Below, one piece after another: positions 37,613 to 47,907 of a stretch of DNA of 64,000 nt. Position 1 is the stretch's first letter; each line of letters opens with the position of its first letter. Position numbers and translations under genes: made by a program. The notes under the pieces are model-generated. The model was not told where the DNA came from, made no database searches, and worked only from the letters and a program-made list of their open reading frames with translations. Source of the DNA: Larsenimonas salina. GTDB lineage: Bacteria > Pseudomonadota > Gammaproteobacteria > Pseudomonadales > Halomonadaceae. The DNA lies in contig NZ_JAMLJJ010000004.1 in the NCBI RefSeq assembly GCF_023736155.1, forward strand, positions 248,001 to 312,000, given 5' to 3'.

Positions 37613-39457
37613 ATGACCGTGCATGATACTGTCGCGAAGGTCACCGAGCGCATCGAACAACGCAGCCAGCAACGGCGCGCCCGCTACGAACGCCTCATGG
37701 AGCAACAGCATGCCGATGGCGTTCATCGGGGCGAATTATCCTGCGGCAACCTGGCACACGGGTTTGCCGCCTGCGGTGCAACCGACAAGGAACGGCTTAA
37801 GCTGACCAACAGCGTCAACGTCGGCATCATCTCCTCCTACAACGACATGCTGTCGGCGCACCAACCCTTTAAGGATTACCCAGCCCTGATCAAGCAGGCA
37901 GCACACGCGATGGGGTCAACCGCGCAGTTCGCAGGCGGCGTGCCCGCCATGTGCGATGGCGTAACCCAGGGTCAGCCCGGCATGGAGCTGTCGCTGTTCT
38001 CACGAGACGTGATTGCGATGTCCACGGCCATTGCGCTGTCACACAACATGTTCGACGCTGCTGTTTATCTTGGTATCTGTGACAAGATCGTGCCAGGACT
38101 CTTCATCGGCGCGGCGCGCTTTGGCCACCTTCCGGCCATCTTCATTCCCGGCGGGCCGATGCCGTCAGGACTCCCCAACAAGGAAAAGGCGCGCATTCGC
38201 CAACTATTTGCCGAGGGCAAGGTCGGACGCGACAAGCTGCTCGAGGCGGAGTCCGAGTCCTATCACAGCCCCGGCACGTGCACGTTCTACGGCACCGCCA
38301 ACTCCAATCAGATGATGATCGAGCTGATGGGGCTTCACCTGCCGGGCGCCTCGTTCGTCAATCCGAATACGCCACTGCGCGACGCGCTTACCGAATACGC
38401 CACCGAGCAGGCCATCCGTAATACCGAACTGAGCGGCACCTATCGCCCGTTCTACAAGCAGATTACTGCCAAGGCGATCGTGAATGCGCTGGTCGGTTTG
38501 CTGGCCTCAGGCGGTTCCACCAACCACACTATGCACTTGATCGCCATGGCCGCCGCCGCCGGCATCACCCTGACCTGGGATGATTTTCACGATTTGTCCG
38601 AAGTGGTTCCGAGCCTGACCCGCATCTACCCGAACGGCCAGGCCGACATCAACCACTTCCAGGCGGCCGGCGGCACCAGCTTTTTGATTCGCACCCTGCT
38701 TGACGCCGGCCTGATGCACGAAGACATCGACACCGTCTTCGGCACCACCATGGCCGATTATGTCAAGGAACCGTTTCTGGAAGACGGTAAACTGGTCTGG
38801 CGTGAAGGGCCAACGGCCTCACTCGACGAAGACGTACTGCGCAGCTGCGACAACCCGTTCGCCCCGACAGGCGGACTGAGGGTACTTGAGGGCAACCTGG
38901 GGCGCGGCGTCATCAAGGTTTCGGCCATCGAGCCGGACAAGCGGTTCGTCGAGGCGCCCGCTCGAATCTTCAGCGATCAGAACCAGCTGAAGGCCGCCTT
39001 CGACCAAGGTGAGCTCGATCGTGACGTGGTCGTTGTCGTACGGTTTCAAGGGCCACGAGCCAACGGCATGCCTGAACTTCACAAGCTCACGCCGTACCTC
39101 GGCGTGCTTCAAGACCGCGGTTACAAAGTAGCACTCGTGACCGATGGCCGAATGTCCGGCGCATCGGGTAAAGTACCTGCCGCGATACACATGACACCCG
39201 AAGCGCTGGATGGCGGGCCGCTTGCCAAGCTCAAGGACGGCGACATCGTCCGCCTCGACCCCGATAACTGCGAACTGAGCGCACGGGTGGACAGCGACGA
39301 ATGGGCCAGCCGTGAGTGTCACCGCGAAAGCGTTGACCACTATCATCACGGCATGGGCCGAGAGCTGTTCGTCGGACTGCGTACCATGGTCGGCGGAGCG
39401 GAAGAAGGCGCCTGCAATTTCGGCAGCTTCGGGGATATCGAAGGAGAAAGTAAATGA
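37613..39457 (+). CDS. edd: Phosphogluconate dehydratase (Entner-Doudoroff)
   Basis: Fe-S dehydratase that turns 6-phosphogluconate into KDPG. The protein has 614 residues. Family marks are [36 protein letters not shown] with the cluster Cys, [19 protein letters not shown], and [18 protein letters not shown] near the C terminus, all of the IlvD/Edd family. GAGGAA precedes the ATG at 37613; a longer upstream frame is ignored. It leads an operon with glk (4-base overlap), the mutarotase and an aldo/keto reductase. Confidence 0.97.
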   Translation: MTVHDTVAKVTERIEQRSQQRRARYERLMEQQHADGVHRGELSCGNLAHGFAACGATDKERLKLTNSVNVGIISSYNDMLSAHQPFKDYPALIKQAAHAMGSTAQFAGGVPAMCDGVTQGQPGMELSLFSRDVIAMSTAIALSHNMFDAAVYLGICDKIVPGLFIGAARFGHLPAIFIPGGPMPSGLPNKEKARIRQLFAEGKVGRDKLLEAESESYHSPGTCTFYGTANSNQMMIELMGLHLPGASFVNPNTPLRDALTEYATEQAIRNTELSGTYRPFYKQITAKAIVNALVGLLASGGSTNHTMHLIAMAAAAGITLTWDDFHDLSEVVPSLTRIYPNGQADINHFQAAGGTSFLIRTLLDAGLMHEDIDTVFGTTMADYVKEPFLEDGKLVWREGPTASLDEDVLRSCDNPFAPTGGLRVLEGNLGRGVIKVSAIEPDKRFVEAPARIFSDQNQLKAAFDQGELDRDVVVVVRFQGPRANGMPELHKLTPYLGVLQDRGYKVALVTDGRMSGASGKVPAAIHMTPEALDGGPLAKLKDGDIVRLDPDNCELSARVDSDEWASRECHRESVDHYHHGMGRELFVGLRTMVGGAEEGACNFGSFGDIEGESK

Positions 39458-40413
39458 CACGCCCAGCTCTGGTCGGCGACATCGGGGGCACCAATGCCCG
39501 TTTTGCGTTGGTCACTCCCGGCAGTTTCGATCTGCACGACATCGAAACGCTTCCCTGCGCCGATTACGCCAATCTGGACGATGCCGTTCGCGCCTATCTC
39601 GAGAAGGTTGGCAGCAAGGCGCCCAAGGAAGCCTGCCTGGCGTTTGCCTGCCCCGTTCACGATGACACGGTCAAGATGACCAACAACCCGTGGCGGTTCA
39701 GCAAGCGCGCAATGAAGGAAGAACTCGGCCTCGATAACTTCAAGGCCATCAACGATTTCACCGCGATGGCGCTCGGCCTGCCCCACATTCCCGAAGAAGA
39801 TCTGATCCAGATTGGCGGCGGACACAGTGAAAGCGGGCGCGCGCGACTCGTGATCGGCCCCGGCACCGGCCTGGGTGTTGCCGGCCTCGCGCCCAGCCAA
39901 CGCTATTGGATACCGCTCTCGGCCGAGGGTGGCCACGCAAGTTTCGCCCCGACCGATGATTTCGAGGTGAAGCTTCTGTGCTGGTTCCGTGAACAGTACG
40001 GTCGCGTCTCCATCGAGCGCATCCTGTGCGGTCAGGGCCTTCTGGACCTCTACCGGGCGCTGTGCGAATTTGCAGGCATTACGGCAACGCTCGATTCGCC
40101 GGCAGCCGTGACCGACGCCGCCCGTGAGGGCAACGAGCAGGCCAAGGGCGCAATCATGCTCTTTTGCAAGATCCTGGGCGACGCCACCGGCGACGCCGCG
40201 CTGACCCTTGGTGCCCGCGGCGGTGTCTATCTGTGCGGTGGCGTGCTTCCTCGCATTCTCGACTTCCTTCAGGAAAGCGACTTCCGCCGGGCCTTCGCCG
40301 ACAAGGGCCGCATGGGGCACTACACTGACAGCATCGCCACCTGGGTCGTCAAAGCCAAGTGGACAGGACTTCTGGGTGCCGCCGAAGCACTGCACAATGA
40401 GGAGGTGTCATGA
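39454..40413 (+). CDS. glk: Glucokinase
   Basis: Phosphorylates intracellular glucose with ATP. The protein has 319 residues. [15 protein letters not shown] is the N-terminal phosphate-1 motif. The glucose-binding and catalytic segment is [17 protein letters not shown] (Asp base), with [13 protein letters not shown] and [11 protein letters not shown] following; [12 protein letters not shown] is near the C terminus. It overlaps edd and the mutarotase gene by 4 bases each, so the kinase is coupled to the pathway that consumes its product. Confidence 0.96.
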   Translation: MTRPALVGDIGGTNARFALVTPGSFDLHDIETLPCADYANLDDAVRAYLEKVGSKAPKEACLAFACPVHDDTVKMTNNPWRFSKRAMKEELGLDNFKAINDFTAMALGLPHIPEEDLIQIGGGHSESGRARLVIGPGTGLGVAGLAPSQRYWIPLSAEGGHASFAPTDDFEVKLLCWFREQYGRVSIERILCGQGLLDLYRALCEFAGITATLDSPAAVTDAAREGNEQAKGAIMLFCKILGDATGDAALTLGARGGVYLCGGVLPRILDFLQESDFRRAFADKGRMGHYTDSIATWVVKAKWTGLLGAAEALHNEEVS

Positions 40414-41261
40414 GCGAGTCGCTCTCAGCGCTCATCGAACAGACACAAGGTCGGCGCGATGCGACGTGGCACGACTTTTCGGTTCACGTCATCAATGAAG
40501 CATGGGGCAGCCTTGTGGTTGCCCATCAAGGCGCCCAGCTTCTGCACTTCGCGCCCAAGGGTCAGCGCAACTGGCTTTGGACCACCCCTACGCCCAAACC
40601 TGCTCCGGGCGCCATTCGCGGCGGTATACCGCTGTGCTGGCCATGGTTCGGTGACGCCGATACTGCCGGTGAACCGGCCCATGGGCGTGCACGAACCGCA
40701 ACGTGGCGCCTCGACGCCGTCGATGAGCATGAAGAAGGCGTTGAGCTGCATCTGACGCCGACGGAGCCGCTCGATTCGCAGCTCACGCCGCGCGTGGTCA
40801 TTCAGGCCAATGCCAAACGACTCAACGTCGAGCTGATCACGGAACACACCGGCGACACGCCCACGAGCTTCACCCAGGCCCTGCACACGTACCTAAGCGT
40901 CGATGATGCCTTCGACGTCCGCATTGAAGGCCTGGCCGGCGCGCGCTATCTCGATAAGCTCGAGGGGTTCAAGGAAAAGACCCAACAGGGCGAGCTCGGC
41001 ATTCGCGGCGGGCTTGATCGCATCTATCACTCAAGCCGCCCCCTGTTGTTGCGCTCAGGCTCGGCTCAGCGCCGCATTGCCAAGCAGGGCAGCGATTCAA
41101 GCGTGGTCTGGCATCCGGGCGACCAACGCCCTGGCGACATTCCCGCCGAGGAAAACACGCACTTTGTCTGCGTGGAAGCCGCATGTACTCAGCTCGACCG
41201 TGTCTGGCTTGCCCCCGGCAGCCAACATCTTCTCTCCCAGCATCTCTCGCTCGAGGAATGA
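40410..41261 (+). CDS. D-hexose-6-phosphate mutarotase (YeaD-like)
   Basis: Aldose-1-epimerase-fold enzyme of 283 residues that equilibrates alpha and beta glucose-6-phosphate. Family signs: FAPKGQRNWLWTTPTPKPAPGAIRGG, WPWFGDADTAGEPAHGRARTATW with the conserved HG(R/F)AR motif, and FTQALHTYLSVDDAFDV with the catalytic His. EENTHFVCVEAAC ends the fold (Glu base). It is third in the edd operon, overlapping glk by 4 bases, which fits its place between glucokinase and glucose-6-phosphate dehydrogenase. Confidence 0.9.
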   Translation: MSESLSALIEQTQGRRDATWHDFSVHVINEAWGSLVVAHQGAQLLHFAPKGQRNWLWTTPTPKPAPGAIRGGIPLCWPWFGDADTAGEPAHGRARTATWRLDAVDEHEEGVELHLTPTEPLDSQLTPRVVIQANAKRLNVELITEHTGDTPTSFTQALHTYLSVDDAFDVRIEGLAGARYLDKLEGFKEKTQQGELGIRGGLDRIYHSSRPLLLRSGSAQRRIAKQGSDSSVVWHPGDQRPGDIPAEENTHFVCVEAACTQLDRVWLAPGSQHLLSQHLSLEE

Positions 41262-41264
41262 GCC

Positions 41265-42128
41265 ATGGCCGCTCTCGCGCCCTTGATCATCAGCCTTCGT
41301 CAGCTTCACCACTACGATGAACTGCAAACCACCCACGCGCTCGCCGACTGGATCGAAGCCCGCGTCGACGAGGGGCTGACCTGGTTCTGCCTGGCCCCGA
41401 CCTACGGCGACGGCGAACACCAGGCGCGCTTTGGCCAGGCGCTGTTTAGCCGCCCGGGGCTCTCATCCAGGGTCAACGTGATGGTCAAGGCCGGCATTGT
41501 GCCGGCCCATCTCGATACCTCCGGTCGGCACGTCAAGCACTACGACACCGGCTCCAATACGCTGGCCCACGTCATCGATCACCAGCTTGAAATGCTGAAT
41601 CTCGAGCGCATCGAGCTGTTTCACCTGCATCGCCCAGACCCGCTGATGGACCATGCAACGGTCGGTCATGTGCTTGATGAAGGCATCGCTTCAGGCAAGC
41701 TTGGTCACATCGGCGTTTCGCACTTTCTGCCAGCCCAGTGGCGCAGACTTCAGACCGCGATGAGCGCCCCACTTCGCTGCGGCGAGCTTGAACTCTCGAT
41801 CCCCCGCTCCGAAGCGCTGTTCGATGGGCTATGGGACGCAATGTGCGTCGACAACATCATGCCGCTTGCCTGCTCGCCGCTCTGTGGCGGCCGGCTGTTC
41901 GAAAGCCTTCTGGGCTCACTGCTGGCCGAGCGGGCTCAGGACTACGGCGTCAGTGCAGCAAGCCTCGCCATGGCCTGGCTCAACACCCTGCCTCATGCGC
42001 CCACCCCGGTTGTCGGTACGCTTAAACCCGCGCACCTTCGAACGCTTCTTGACCACGCAAGCCTCCAGCTCGACCGCGTCACCTGGTTCGAACTGCTTGA
42101 AGCCGCCCGCGCCCACCGCGTCTTCTGA
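41265..42128 (+). CDS. Aldo/keto reductase family protein
   Basis: A 287-residue TIM-barrel oxidoreductase. LNLERIELFHLHRPDPLMDHATVGHVLDEGIASGKLGHIGVSHF is replaced in part by the typical AKR series IELFHLHRPDPLMDH, GKLGHIGVSHF and ACSPLCGGRLFE; VSAASLAMAWLNTLPHAPTPVVGT is the cofactor-binding end. The catalytic Tyr region is YGDGEHQARFGQAL. The substrate is unknown. It is the last gene of the edd operon, three bases after the mutarotase stop, then a terminator region. Confidence 0.85.
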   Translation: MAALAPLIISLRQLHHYDELQTTHALADWIEARVDEGLTWFCLAPTYGDGEHQARFGQALFSRPGLSSRVNVMVKAGIVPAHLDTSGRHVKHYDTGSNTLAHVIDHQLEMLNLERIELFHLHRPDPLMDHATVGHVLDEGIASGKLGHIGVSHFLPAQWRRLQTAMSAPLRCGELELSIPRSEALFDGLWDAMCVDNIMPLACSPLCGGRLFESLLGSLLAERAQDYGVSAASLAMAWLNTLPHAPTPVVGTLKPAHLRTLLDHASLQLDRVTWFELLEAARAHRVF

Positions 42129-42160
42129 TAACGCGCGACGCCCCACCTTTTCGCCAGCCA

Positions 42161-42191
42161 AAAAAAACCCGTTGACCAGATGGTCAACGGG
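42161..42191 (-). terminator. Rho-independent terminator after eda
   Basis: An 11-bp stem CCCGTTGACCA/TGGTCAACGGG with a two-base loop, followed by T7 on the minus strand. It ends the zwf-pgl-eda transcript 42 bases after the eda stop, and separates it from the convergent edd operon. Confidence 0.9.
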
Positions 42192-42232
42192 CGAAAACAA
42201 CAGCCGAGGCTGTCGAGAGAGAGTCGGTGCGC

Positions 42233-42898
42233 TCAGTGGCGCTTCAAAAACTCTGCGGTTTCCTGGGCAAGCTTTCGAATGCCGTCCCAGTCCTCATTCT
42301 CAATCATGTCTTTCGGCATGACCCAAGAACCCCCTACGCACATGACGTTACGAAGCTTGAGGTAATTGCCTGCGTTGTCCGGCGTAATGCCGCCGGTCGG
42401 GCAGAACTTCACGTCACGAAGCGGCCCTGCCAGCGCTTTCAATGCCGGTACGCCGCCACTGGATTCCGCCGGGAAAAACTTGAAACGACGATAGCCATAC
42501 TGCCAGCCGTTGAGAAGCTCAGTGGCCGTGCTGATGCCTGGCAGAAGCGGCACCGGGCTTTGAATGCCGTACTCGAACAGGCGATCAGTGGTACCGGGTG
42601 TGACCACAAAATCGACGCCTGCATCTTCGGCAAGCTTGTACTGTTCGGGCGTCAGCACTGTACCGGCCCCGATGCTGGCTTCCGGCAACGCGTCGCGCAG
42701 GCGATGAAGCGCTTCGAGCGCACAATCGGTACGAAGTGTTACCTCAAGTACCGGCAAGCCACCATCGTAGAGCGCCTTGCACAGTGGCACCGCGTCTTCG
42801 ATGCGATTGATGGTCAACACCGGGATCACTTCACAGCGCTGGCAAATGCTGTCGATTTCGGCGGTACGGGTGGCGGGCAGCTGCTTGTCCACTGTCAT
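42233..42898 (-). CDS. eda: KDPG aldolase (Entner-Doudoroff)
   Basis: Splits 2-keto-3-deoxy-6-phosphogluconate into pyruvate and glyceraldehyde-3-phosphate. The protein has 221 residues. VIPVLTINRIEDAVPLCKAL, EVTLRTDCALEAL (Glu base) and ASIGAGTVLTPEQ lead to the Schiff-base Lys in RRFKFFPAESSGG. CPTGGITPDNAGNYL follows. AGGAG six bases before the ATG at 42896-42898 sets the start. It ends the zwf-pgl-eda operon. Confidence 0.97.
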   Translation of the reverse strand: MTVDKQLPATRTAEIDSICQRCEVIPVLTINRIEDAVPLCKALYDGGLPVLEVTLRTDCALEALHRLRDALPEASIGAGTVLTPEQYKLAEDAGVDFVVTPGTTDRLFEYGIQSPVPLLPGISTATELLNGWQYGYRRFKFFPAESSGGVPALKALAGPLRDVKFCPTGGITPDNAGNYLKLRNVMCVGGSWVMPKDMIENEDWDGIRKLAQETAEFLKRH

Positions 42899-42924
42899 GA
42901 AATTCTCCTGTCTAGGTGCCGGGC

Positions 42925-43617
42925 TCAAGGCGCCCAGTAAAGCGAAAGAGGCTCGGTCATGAAGGCGCGGATCGGAAGCTCCCGCGCGTCGTCACTGCTG
43001 AACGCTGTTGAAAATACGCGGCGCTTGTCCATGCCTGTGACGTGCACGTAGCGGCGCCTGGAATCCAAAAGAGCCTGGCGGCTGAACGAAATTCGCGCCT
43101 GGGTCACGCTTGGCGCATGCGCGGCAAGCAGCCGCTGGGTCGTCGTGAGACCATGCTCGAGTTCAGGGCTATCCGGGAACAGCGACGCCGTGTGGCCGTC
43201 ACCGCCCATACCGAGAATCACCACGCTTGCCGGCCAGTGAAGCTCACCAACCTGCTGCTCGAGCGCATCCACGCCGGCCTCGGGTGTGTCGGCGTCGTTG
43301 ACCAGCGGATGAAACAGCGCCGTGGCTGCCTCGTTTGCGATCAGATGCGTACGGACAAGCCGGGTATTGCTGTCATCATGAGCCTCGTCGACCCAGCGCT
43401 CATCAGCAAGGGTCACATCCACTCTGGACCACTCGAGCCGCTTTTGCGACAGCTCCTTGAAAAAGGGCACCGGCGTCGACCCGCCCGAAACGATCAGTGT
43501 CGCTCGACTCTGATGCTCGAGATCCTCACGCAAGGCCGCCGCAACGGCCTCGGCAAGTGATTCGGCCAGCGCCTGGCGCGGCTCAACGGTCTGCTCGGTC
43601 GAATCAGTAGTCTTCAT
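42925..43617 (-). CDS. pgl: 6-phosphogluconolactonase
   Basis: Hydrolyses 6-phosphogluconolactone to 6-phosphogluconate. About 230 residues. Motifs are [17 protein letters not shown] near residue 45, [22 protein letters not shown] near 70, [20 protein letters not shown] near 135 and [20 protein letters not shown] near the end, as in the DevB/SOL family. I placed the start at 43617, overlapping the zwf stop by 14 bases; an ATG 15 bases upstream is possible. It lies in the zwf-pgl-eda operon. Confidence 0.93.
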   Translation of the reverse strand: MKTTDSTEQTVEPRQALAESLAEAVAAALREDLEHQSRATLIVSGGSTPVPFFKELSQKRLEWSRVDVTLADERWVDEAHDDSNTRLVRTHLIANEAATALFHPLVNDADTPEAGVDALEQQVGELHWPASVVILGMGGDGHTASLFPDSPELEHGLTTTQRLLAAHAPSVTQARISFSRQALLDSRRRYVHVTGMDKRRVFSTAFSSDDARELPIRAFMTEPLSLYWAP

Positions 43618-45076
43618 ACCAGGAGTACCCATCCTTAGTGATCATTGCAATGGAAGACACCGGCCCCCAGGAGCCTGCCGGATAGCGCTTGGGCGCAACA
43701 CCGCGTTTCTCCCAGCCTTCGATCAGCGTGTCCACCCACCGCCAGGCGTACTCGACCTCATCACGGCGAACGAACAGATACTGCTGCCCTTTCATGACCT
43801 CAAGCAGTAGTCGCTCGTAGGCGTCCGGGATACGGGCCTGCGGAAACGCGGTGTGGAAGTCCAGATTAAGCGGGCCCTGACGCAGGCGCATGCCCTTGTC
43901 CAGACCGCTGTCCTTGGTCAGTACCTGCAGCGAGATACCCTCTTCCGGCTGGAGCTTGATCACCAGCTTGTTCGAGGCCAGTGAGCGCTGGTCCGGATCA
44001 AAGATGTAGTGCGACTGTGGCCGGAAGTGAATCACGATCTGAGACAGCTTCTGCGGCATGCGCTTGCCGGTTCTTAGATAGAACGGCACACCGGCCCAAC
44101 GCCAGTTGGACACTTCCGTCTTGAAGGCCACGAAGGTTTCGGTGCGGCTCTCGGTGTTGGCATCTTCTTCCTCGAGATAGCCAGGCACCTGCTTGCCGTT
44201 CACCGCGCCGGAGACGTACTGCCCGCGCACCACATCGGTATCGAGCATGTCGCCCTCGATCGGGCGCAGCGCCTTGAGCACCTTGACCTTCTCATCTCGG
44301 ATACTGTCGGAGTCGAGATTCGATGGCGGATCCATCGCGATCATGCACAGAAGCTGCATTAGATGGTTTTGCACCATATCCCGCAACTGACCGGCCTGAT
44401 CGAAATACCCCCAGCGCCCTTCGATGCCAACCGTTTCCGCCACCGTAATCTCGACGTGGGAAATCTTGCTTTGATTCCATTGATCGCCGAACAGCGGGTT
44501 GGCAAACCGCAGCGCCAGAAGGTTTTGAACCGTTTCCTTACCGAGATAATGGTCGATTCGGTAGATGCTTGACTCATCGAAGACCGCACCGATGGCATCG
44601 TTGATCTCGATGGAGGTATCCAGGTCATAGCCGATCGGTTTTTCGACCACGACGCGACTACGGTCATCCAGGCAGTTGGCACCGCTCAGGTGCTTGCAGA
44701 TGTCCCCATAGAGACTTGCCGGCACCGAGAGGTAGATGACCATGGGCACCTCGCGGCCATCGCGCCAGTCGGTAATCCGGCTGTAGCCCTCGAGGGTCGT
44801 GAAATCGACCTGTGCGTAATCGAGCCGCTCAAGAAAACGCACCATGCTTTCTTCGGTACGCTCGCTGGCATCAACACGGTGCTCTAGGGCATCGCGCACA
44901 CGGGCCCGAAACGCATCGGGTTCGTAGTCCTGACGCGCAAGCCCGAGGATCCGGGTTTCATCGGCCAGGAGCCCTTCTCGATCAAGGTGATACAGCGCGA
45001 CATACAGCTTGCGCAACGCAAGATCGCCAAGGGCACCGAATAATGCGAGGTCGACGGCCTGGGTCTCTTCAGTCAT
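43604..45076 (-). CDS. zwf: Glucose-6-phosphate 1-dehydrogenase
   Basis: Oxidises glucose-6-phosphate to the lactone with NAD(P). The protein has 490 residues. The N-terminal [23 protein letters not shown] is the nucleotide-binding fold; the active-site signature is [36 protein letters not shown] is the conserved beta-strand region near residue 345. The start is the ATG at 45074-45076. A HexR-like site lies 17 bases upstream. It is the first gene of zwf-pgl-eda, divergent from hexR. Confidence 0.97.
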   Translation of the reverse strand: MTEETQAVDLALFGALGDLALRKLYVALYHLDREGLLADETRILGLARQDYEPDAFRARVRDALEHRVDASERTEESMVRFLERLDYAQVDFTTLEGYSRITDWRDGREVPMVIYLSVPASLYGDICKHLSGANCLDDRSRVVVEKPIGYDLDTSIEINDAIGAVFDESSIYRIDHYLGKETVQNLLALRFANPLFGDQWNQSKISHVEITVAETVGIEGRWGYFDQAGQLRDMVQNHLMQLLCMIAMDPPSNLDSDSIRDEKVKVLKALRPIEGDMLDTDVVRGQYVSGAVNGKQVPGYLEEEDANTESRTETFVAFKTEVSNWRWAGVPFYLRTGKRMPQKLSQIVIHFRPQSHYIFDPDQRSLASNKLVIKLQPEEGISLQVLTKDSGLDKGMRLRQGPLNLDFHTAFPQARIPDAYERLLLEVMKGQQYLFVRRDEVEYAWRWVDTLIEGWEKRGVAPKRYPAGSWGPVSSIAMITKDGYSWYEDY

Positions 45077-45092
45077 TCGACACTCCCATTGG

Positions 45093-45107
45093 ACTAGTTA
45101 ATTTACG
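45093..45107. promoter_or_regulatory. Candidate HexR operator, zwf-hexR region
   Basis: ACTAG-TTAAT-TTACG: 7 of 10 positions fit TGTAR-N5-YTACA. It lies in the divergent zwf-hexR region, a usual place for HexR control. It is a weak match. Confidence 0.35.
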
Positions 45108-45273
45108 CGCAACGTTAGCCATAACACGGGGTCCTCGCAACAATTTTTCGTAAACTTACCAAAAAAAGACGCTTGAAGCTGGGCTTCGTTGTCCTGATAC
45201 AGCATTAGGCGCTAGCATGCTGATTTCACGTAGTAATTTCACCACAACAATCGGGCAATTCTTTGTTGCCTTT

Positions 45274-46146
45274 ATGCAAGCAGCGAGTGACAGCGTGGCC
45301 CACGACCTTCTTTCAAAAATACGCCTGCGCCTGGACGATTTAAATCGCTCCGAACGCAAGGTCGCCGATGTCATTTTAGGCGACCCCGACGCCGCCACCG
45401 GGCTCAGTATCGCCATTCTGGCCCAGCACGCCGGTGTCAGCGAACCAACCGTCAACCGCTTTTGCCGCAACTTCGACACCAAGGGTTACCCGGATTTCAA
45501 GATCAAGCTAGCGCAAAGCCTAGCCGGGGGCACGCCTTACGTCAGCCAGAGTGTGGCCCACGATGATGACACGGCGACCTACACCAATAAAATCTTTGGT
45601 GCCAATATTCAGGCACTCGATGAAGCGCGTCGGGCGCTGGACAGCAAATTGATCGAGCGCATGGTGGATTACTTAATCCAGGCCAAGCAGATCAGCTTCT
45701 TCGGACTCGGCGCTTCAGGGCCGGTGGCGTTCGACGCCCAGCACAAGTTCTTTCGCTTCAATCTACCCGTGGCGGCCCATGACGACGTTCTCATGCAGCG
45801 CATGGTCGCCGCAGCGTCACGAACAGGCGACGTCATCGTTATCATTTCCAATACCGGGCGCACGCGCGATCTCGTCGACATCGCGCTTGAAGCGCGCCAG
45901 AACGGCGCCACGGTGCTCGGCCTTACGTCGGCGGACTCGCCGCTTTCAAGGGAATGTACGGAAAGCCTGGCGGTTGCCTGCGCCGAGGACACCGACCACT
46001 ACATGCCGATGACCTCACGCATGATTCACCTGGCGTTGATCGACGTGCTTGCCACCGGCGTTACGCTCCGTCGCGGCCCTGACTTCCTCCCTCACCTCAA
46101 AAAGATCAAGGACAGCCTCAAGCCAACGCGCTTTCCACTCGACTGA
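45274..46146 (+). CDS. hexR: HexR-type RpiR-family transcriptional regulator
   Basis: Repressor of glucose catabolism that releases DNA when it binds KDPG, shown in Pseudomonas. About 290 residues: an N-terminal HTH_6 domain ([20 protein letters not shown] and [20 protein letters not shown]), then a SIS sugar-isomerase domain (about 120-260, [38 protein letters not shown] and [14 protein letters not shown]). The match to Pseudomonas HexR is close throughout. I prefer the ATG at 45274, by homology; an ATG at 45217 would extend the protein by 19 residues. It is divergent from zwf. Confidence 0.93.
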   Translation: MQAASDSVAHDLLSKIRLRLDDLNRSERKVADVILGDPDAATGLSIAILAQHAGVSEPTVNRFCRNFDTKGYPDFKIKLAQSLAGGTPYVSQSVAHDDDTATYTNKIFGANIQALDEARRALDSKLIERMVDYLIQAKQISFFGLGASGPVAFDAQHKFFRFNLPVAAHDDVLMQRMVAAASRTGDVIVIISNTGRTRDLVDIALEARQNGATVLGLTSADSPLSRECTESLAVACAEDTDHYMPMTSRMIHLALIDVLATGVTLRRGPDFLPHLKKIKDSLKPTRFPLD

Positions 46147-46369
46147 TCACTGTGCCGACCCGACGCTTTAGCCCCTTGGTCTAATACGGCAACGCCACCG
46201 GCTTCTCTATGCTGAAGCTTAACATCAGTACAATGTCTAATCGCATGTTGCCTGGAAACCTTTCACCGATTCAGACATAGTCCCCCCGCCCTGTGACAGT
46301 CACATATCAAGACCAAAGTCTGCAGGGTGCTTCAAACGTTAAAGACACGCCAAGACAAGGAGTCGCCTC

Positions 46370-47806
46370 ATGGCTGGTAGCTCAGGCCCTGCCCCGTCCA
46401 GCGGGCAGGATTACAAACCCGATGCGGTCGCGCATGCTGACATCGTGCCGATGGTCTGGTTCAGTTGCGGACTGGCTGCTCTGGCTGGCCTGCTGTTCGG
46501 TATGGACATCGGCGTCATTTCAGGCGCCCTGCCTTTCATCAAGCAGGAATTTCACCTCTCTACCGGCATGGAAGGCTGGATCGTAAGCTCGATGATGGTG
46601 GGCGCGGCCATCGGCGCCTTTTTTGCCGGCGGCATTTCAAACCGTTTTGGCCGACGCAAGGCCATGCTCTACAGCGCGGTGTTGTTCTTTTTCGGGGCCC
46701 TGGTGGCAGTTGTCGCCATCAATACGACGCTCTTGGTCGTCGCTCGCATCATGCTGGGGCTCGCCGTGGGCGTGGCGTCGTTCACCGCGCCACTGTATCT
46801 CTCGGAAGTTGCCCCTGAGCGTATTCGCGGCACCACCATTTCGTTCTATCAGTTGATGGTTACCGTCGGTATCTTGGCGGCATTCGTCTCGAATCTGGCG
46901 TTCAGCTACATCGAAAGCTGGCGTTGGATGTTCGGCGTATTGATGATTCCGGCCGGCATGCTGTTTCTTGGGGTCTTGATGGTGCCCAACAGCCCACGTT
47001 GGCTGGCGGCACATGATCGTTTCGACGAAGCACGCAACGTACTGAACAAGCTGCGCGGCAGCCGGGAAGAGATCGAATACGAGATCCAGGAAATCCAGGA
47101 AAGCCTTGAACAGAAAGAGCAAAGCCGAGGCTTTGACATGTTTAAGGAAAACCCCAATTTCCGGCGTTCGGTTCTGCTTGGCGTCTCACTTCAGATTGTT
47201 CAGCAGTTCACTGGCATGAACGCGATCATGTATTTCGCGCCGCAGATTTTTGAAGCCTCCGGCTTCGAAGGCACCGCCGCACAGCTCTGGAGCACGGTCG
47301 CAACCGGTTTGGTTAACGTACTGGCCACCTTTATTGCCATCGGCTTTGTTGATCGCCTCGGCCGCAAGCCGATCCTGTATGCAGGCTTTTCGATCATGGC
47401 GATCAGCATGGCGGTACTGGCAACGATTCTCGGCATTGGTCCAAGCACCAGCTTCCTTCAATACACGGCCATGGGCGCACTGCTGGTATTTGTCGCAGGC
47501 TTCGCGATGTCTGCAGGCCCGCTGATCTGGACACTCTGCGCCGAGATTCAACCTCTTCGTGGCCGCGACTTCGGCATCAGCGCCTCGACAGTTGCGAACT
47601 GGGTCGGCAACTTTGCCGTCGGTCAGTTCTTCCCGATCATGCTGGTCGGCATCGGTGGCACAATGACGTTCGGTATTCTGGCGGCGCTAAACCTTCTGTT
47701 CATTGTTTTCACGCTGCTCTTGATTCCAGAAACCAAGGGCATATCGCTTGAAAAGATTGAGAAGAATCTCATGGGCGGAAAGGCGCTTCGCGACATCGGC
47801 GCCTAA
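46370..47806 (+). CDS. Sugar-porter family MFS transporter (GalP/XylE-like)
   Basis: Inner-membrane sugar:proton symporter with 12 helices, 478 residues. Sugar-porter motifs are present: GLLFGMDIGVISGALPFI near helix 1, FGRRKAM (RxGRR-type loop), PLYLSEVAPERIRGT after helix 4, PNSPRWLAAHDR before the central loop, VDRLGRKPIL after helix 8, and PETKGISLEKIE at the C terminus. AAGGAG seven bases before the ATG. Placed by hexR, it is a good candidate for the glucose/galactose uptake system feeding glk. It ends with a strong terminator. Confidence 0.93.
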   Translation: MAGSSGPAPSSGQDYKPDAVAHADIVPMVWFSCGLAALAGLLFGMDIGVISGALPFIKQEFHLSTGMEGWIVSSMMVGAAIGAFFAGGISNRFGRRKAMLYSAVLFFFGALVAVVAINTTLLVVARIMLGLAVGVASFTAPLYLSEVAPERIRGTTISFYQLMVTVGILAAFVSNLAFSYIESWRWMFGVLMIPAGMLFLGVLMVPNSPRWLAAHDRFDEARNVLNKLRGSREEIEYEIQEIQESLEQKEQSRGFDMFKENPNFRRSVLLGVSLQIVQQFTGMNAIMYFAPQIFEASGFEGTAAQLWSTVATGLVNVLATFIAIGFVDRLGRKPILYAGFSIMAISMAVLATILGIGPSTSFLQYTAMGALLVFVAGFAMSAGPLIWTLCAEIQPLRGRDFGISASTVANWVGNFAVGQFFPIMLVGIGGTMTFGILAALNLLFIVFTLLLIPETKGISLEKIEKNLMGGKALRDIGA

Positions 47807-47840
47807 CCATCCAGGCCTTGAGCGATACGCTCCGCACGAC

Positions 47841-47869
47841 AAAACGCCGCCTGTTTAGGCGGCGTTTTT
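47841..47869. terminator. Rho-independent terminator after the sugar porter
   Basis: AAAACGCCGCCT, GTTT loop, AGGCGGCGTTTT, then T. It lies 35 bases after the transporter stop and is symmetrical, so it can also stop the convergent Tat protein gene. Confidence 0.93.
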
Positions 47870-47907
47870 CATGGTAGCGACGCCGTGTGAGAGACGCCGG
47901 GTCGTAC

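Noticed and set aside
39346-40395. 349-codon open frame antisense to glk
   Set aside because: No family motif and fully covered by glk, which has intact catalytic motifs.
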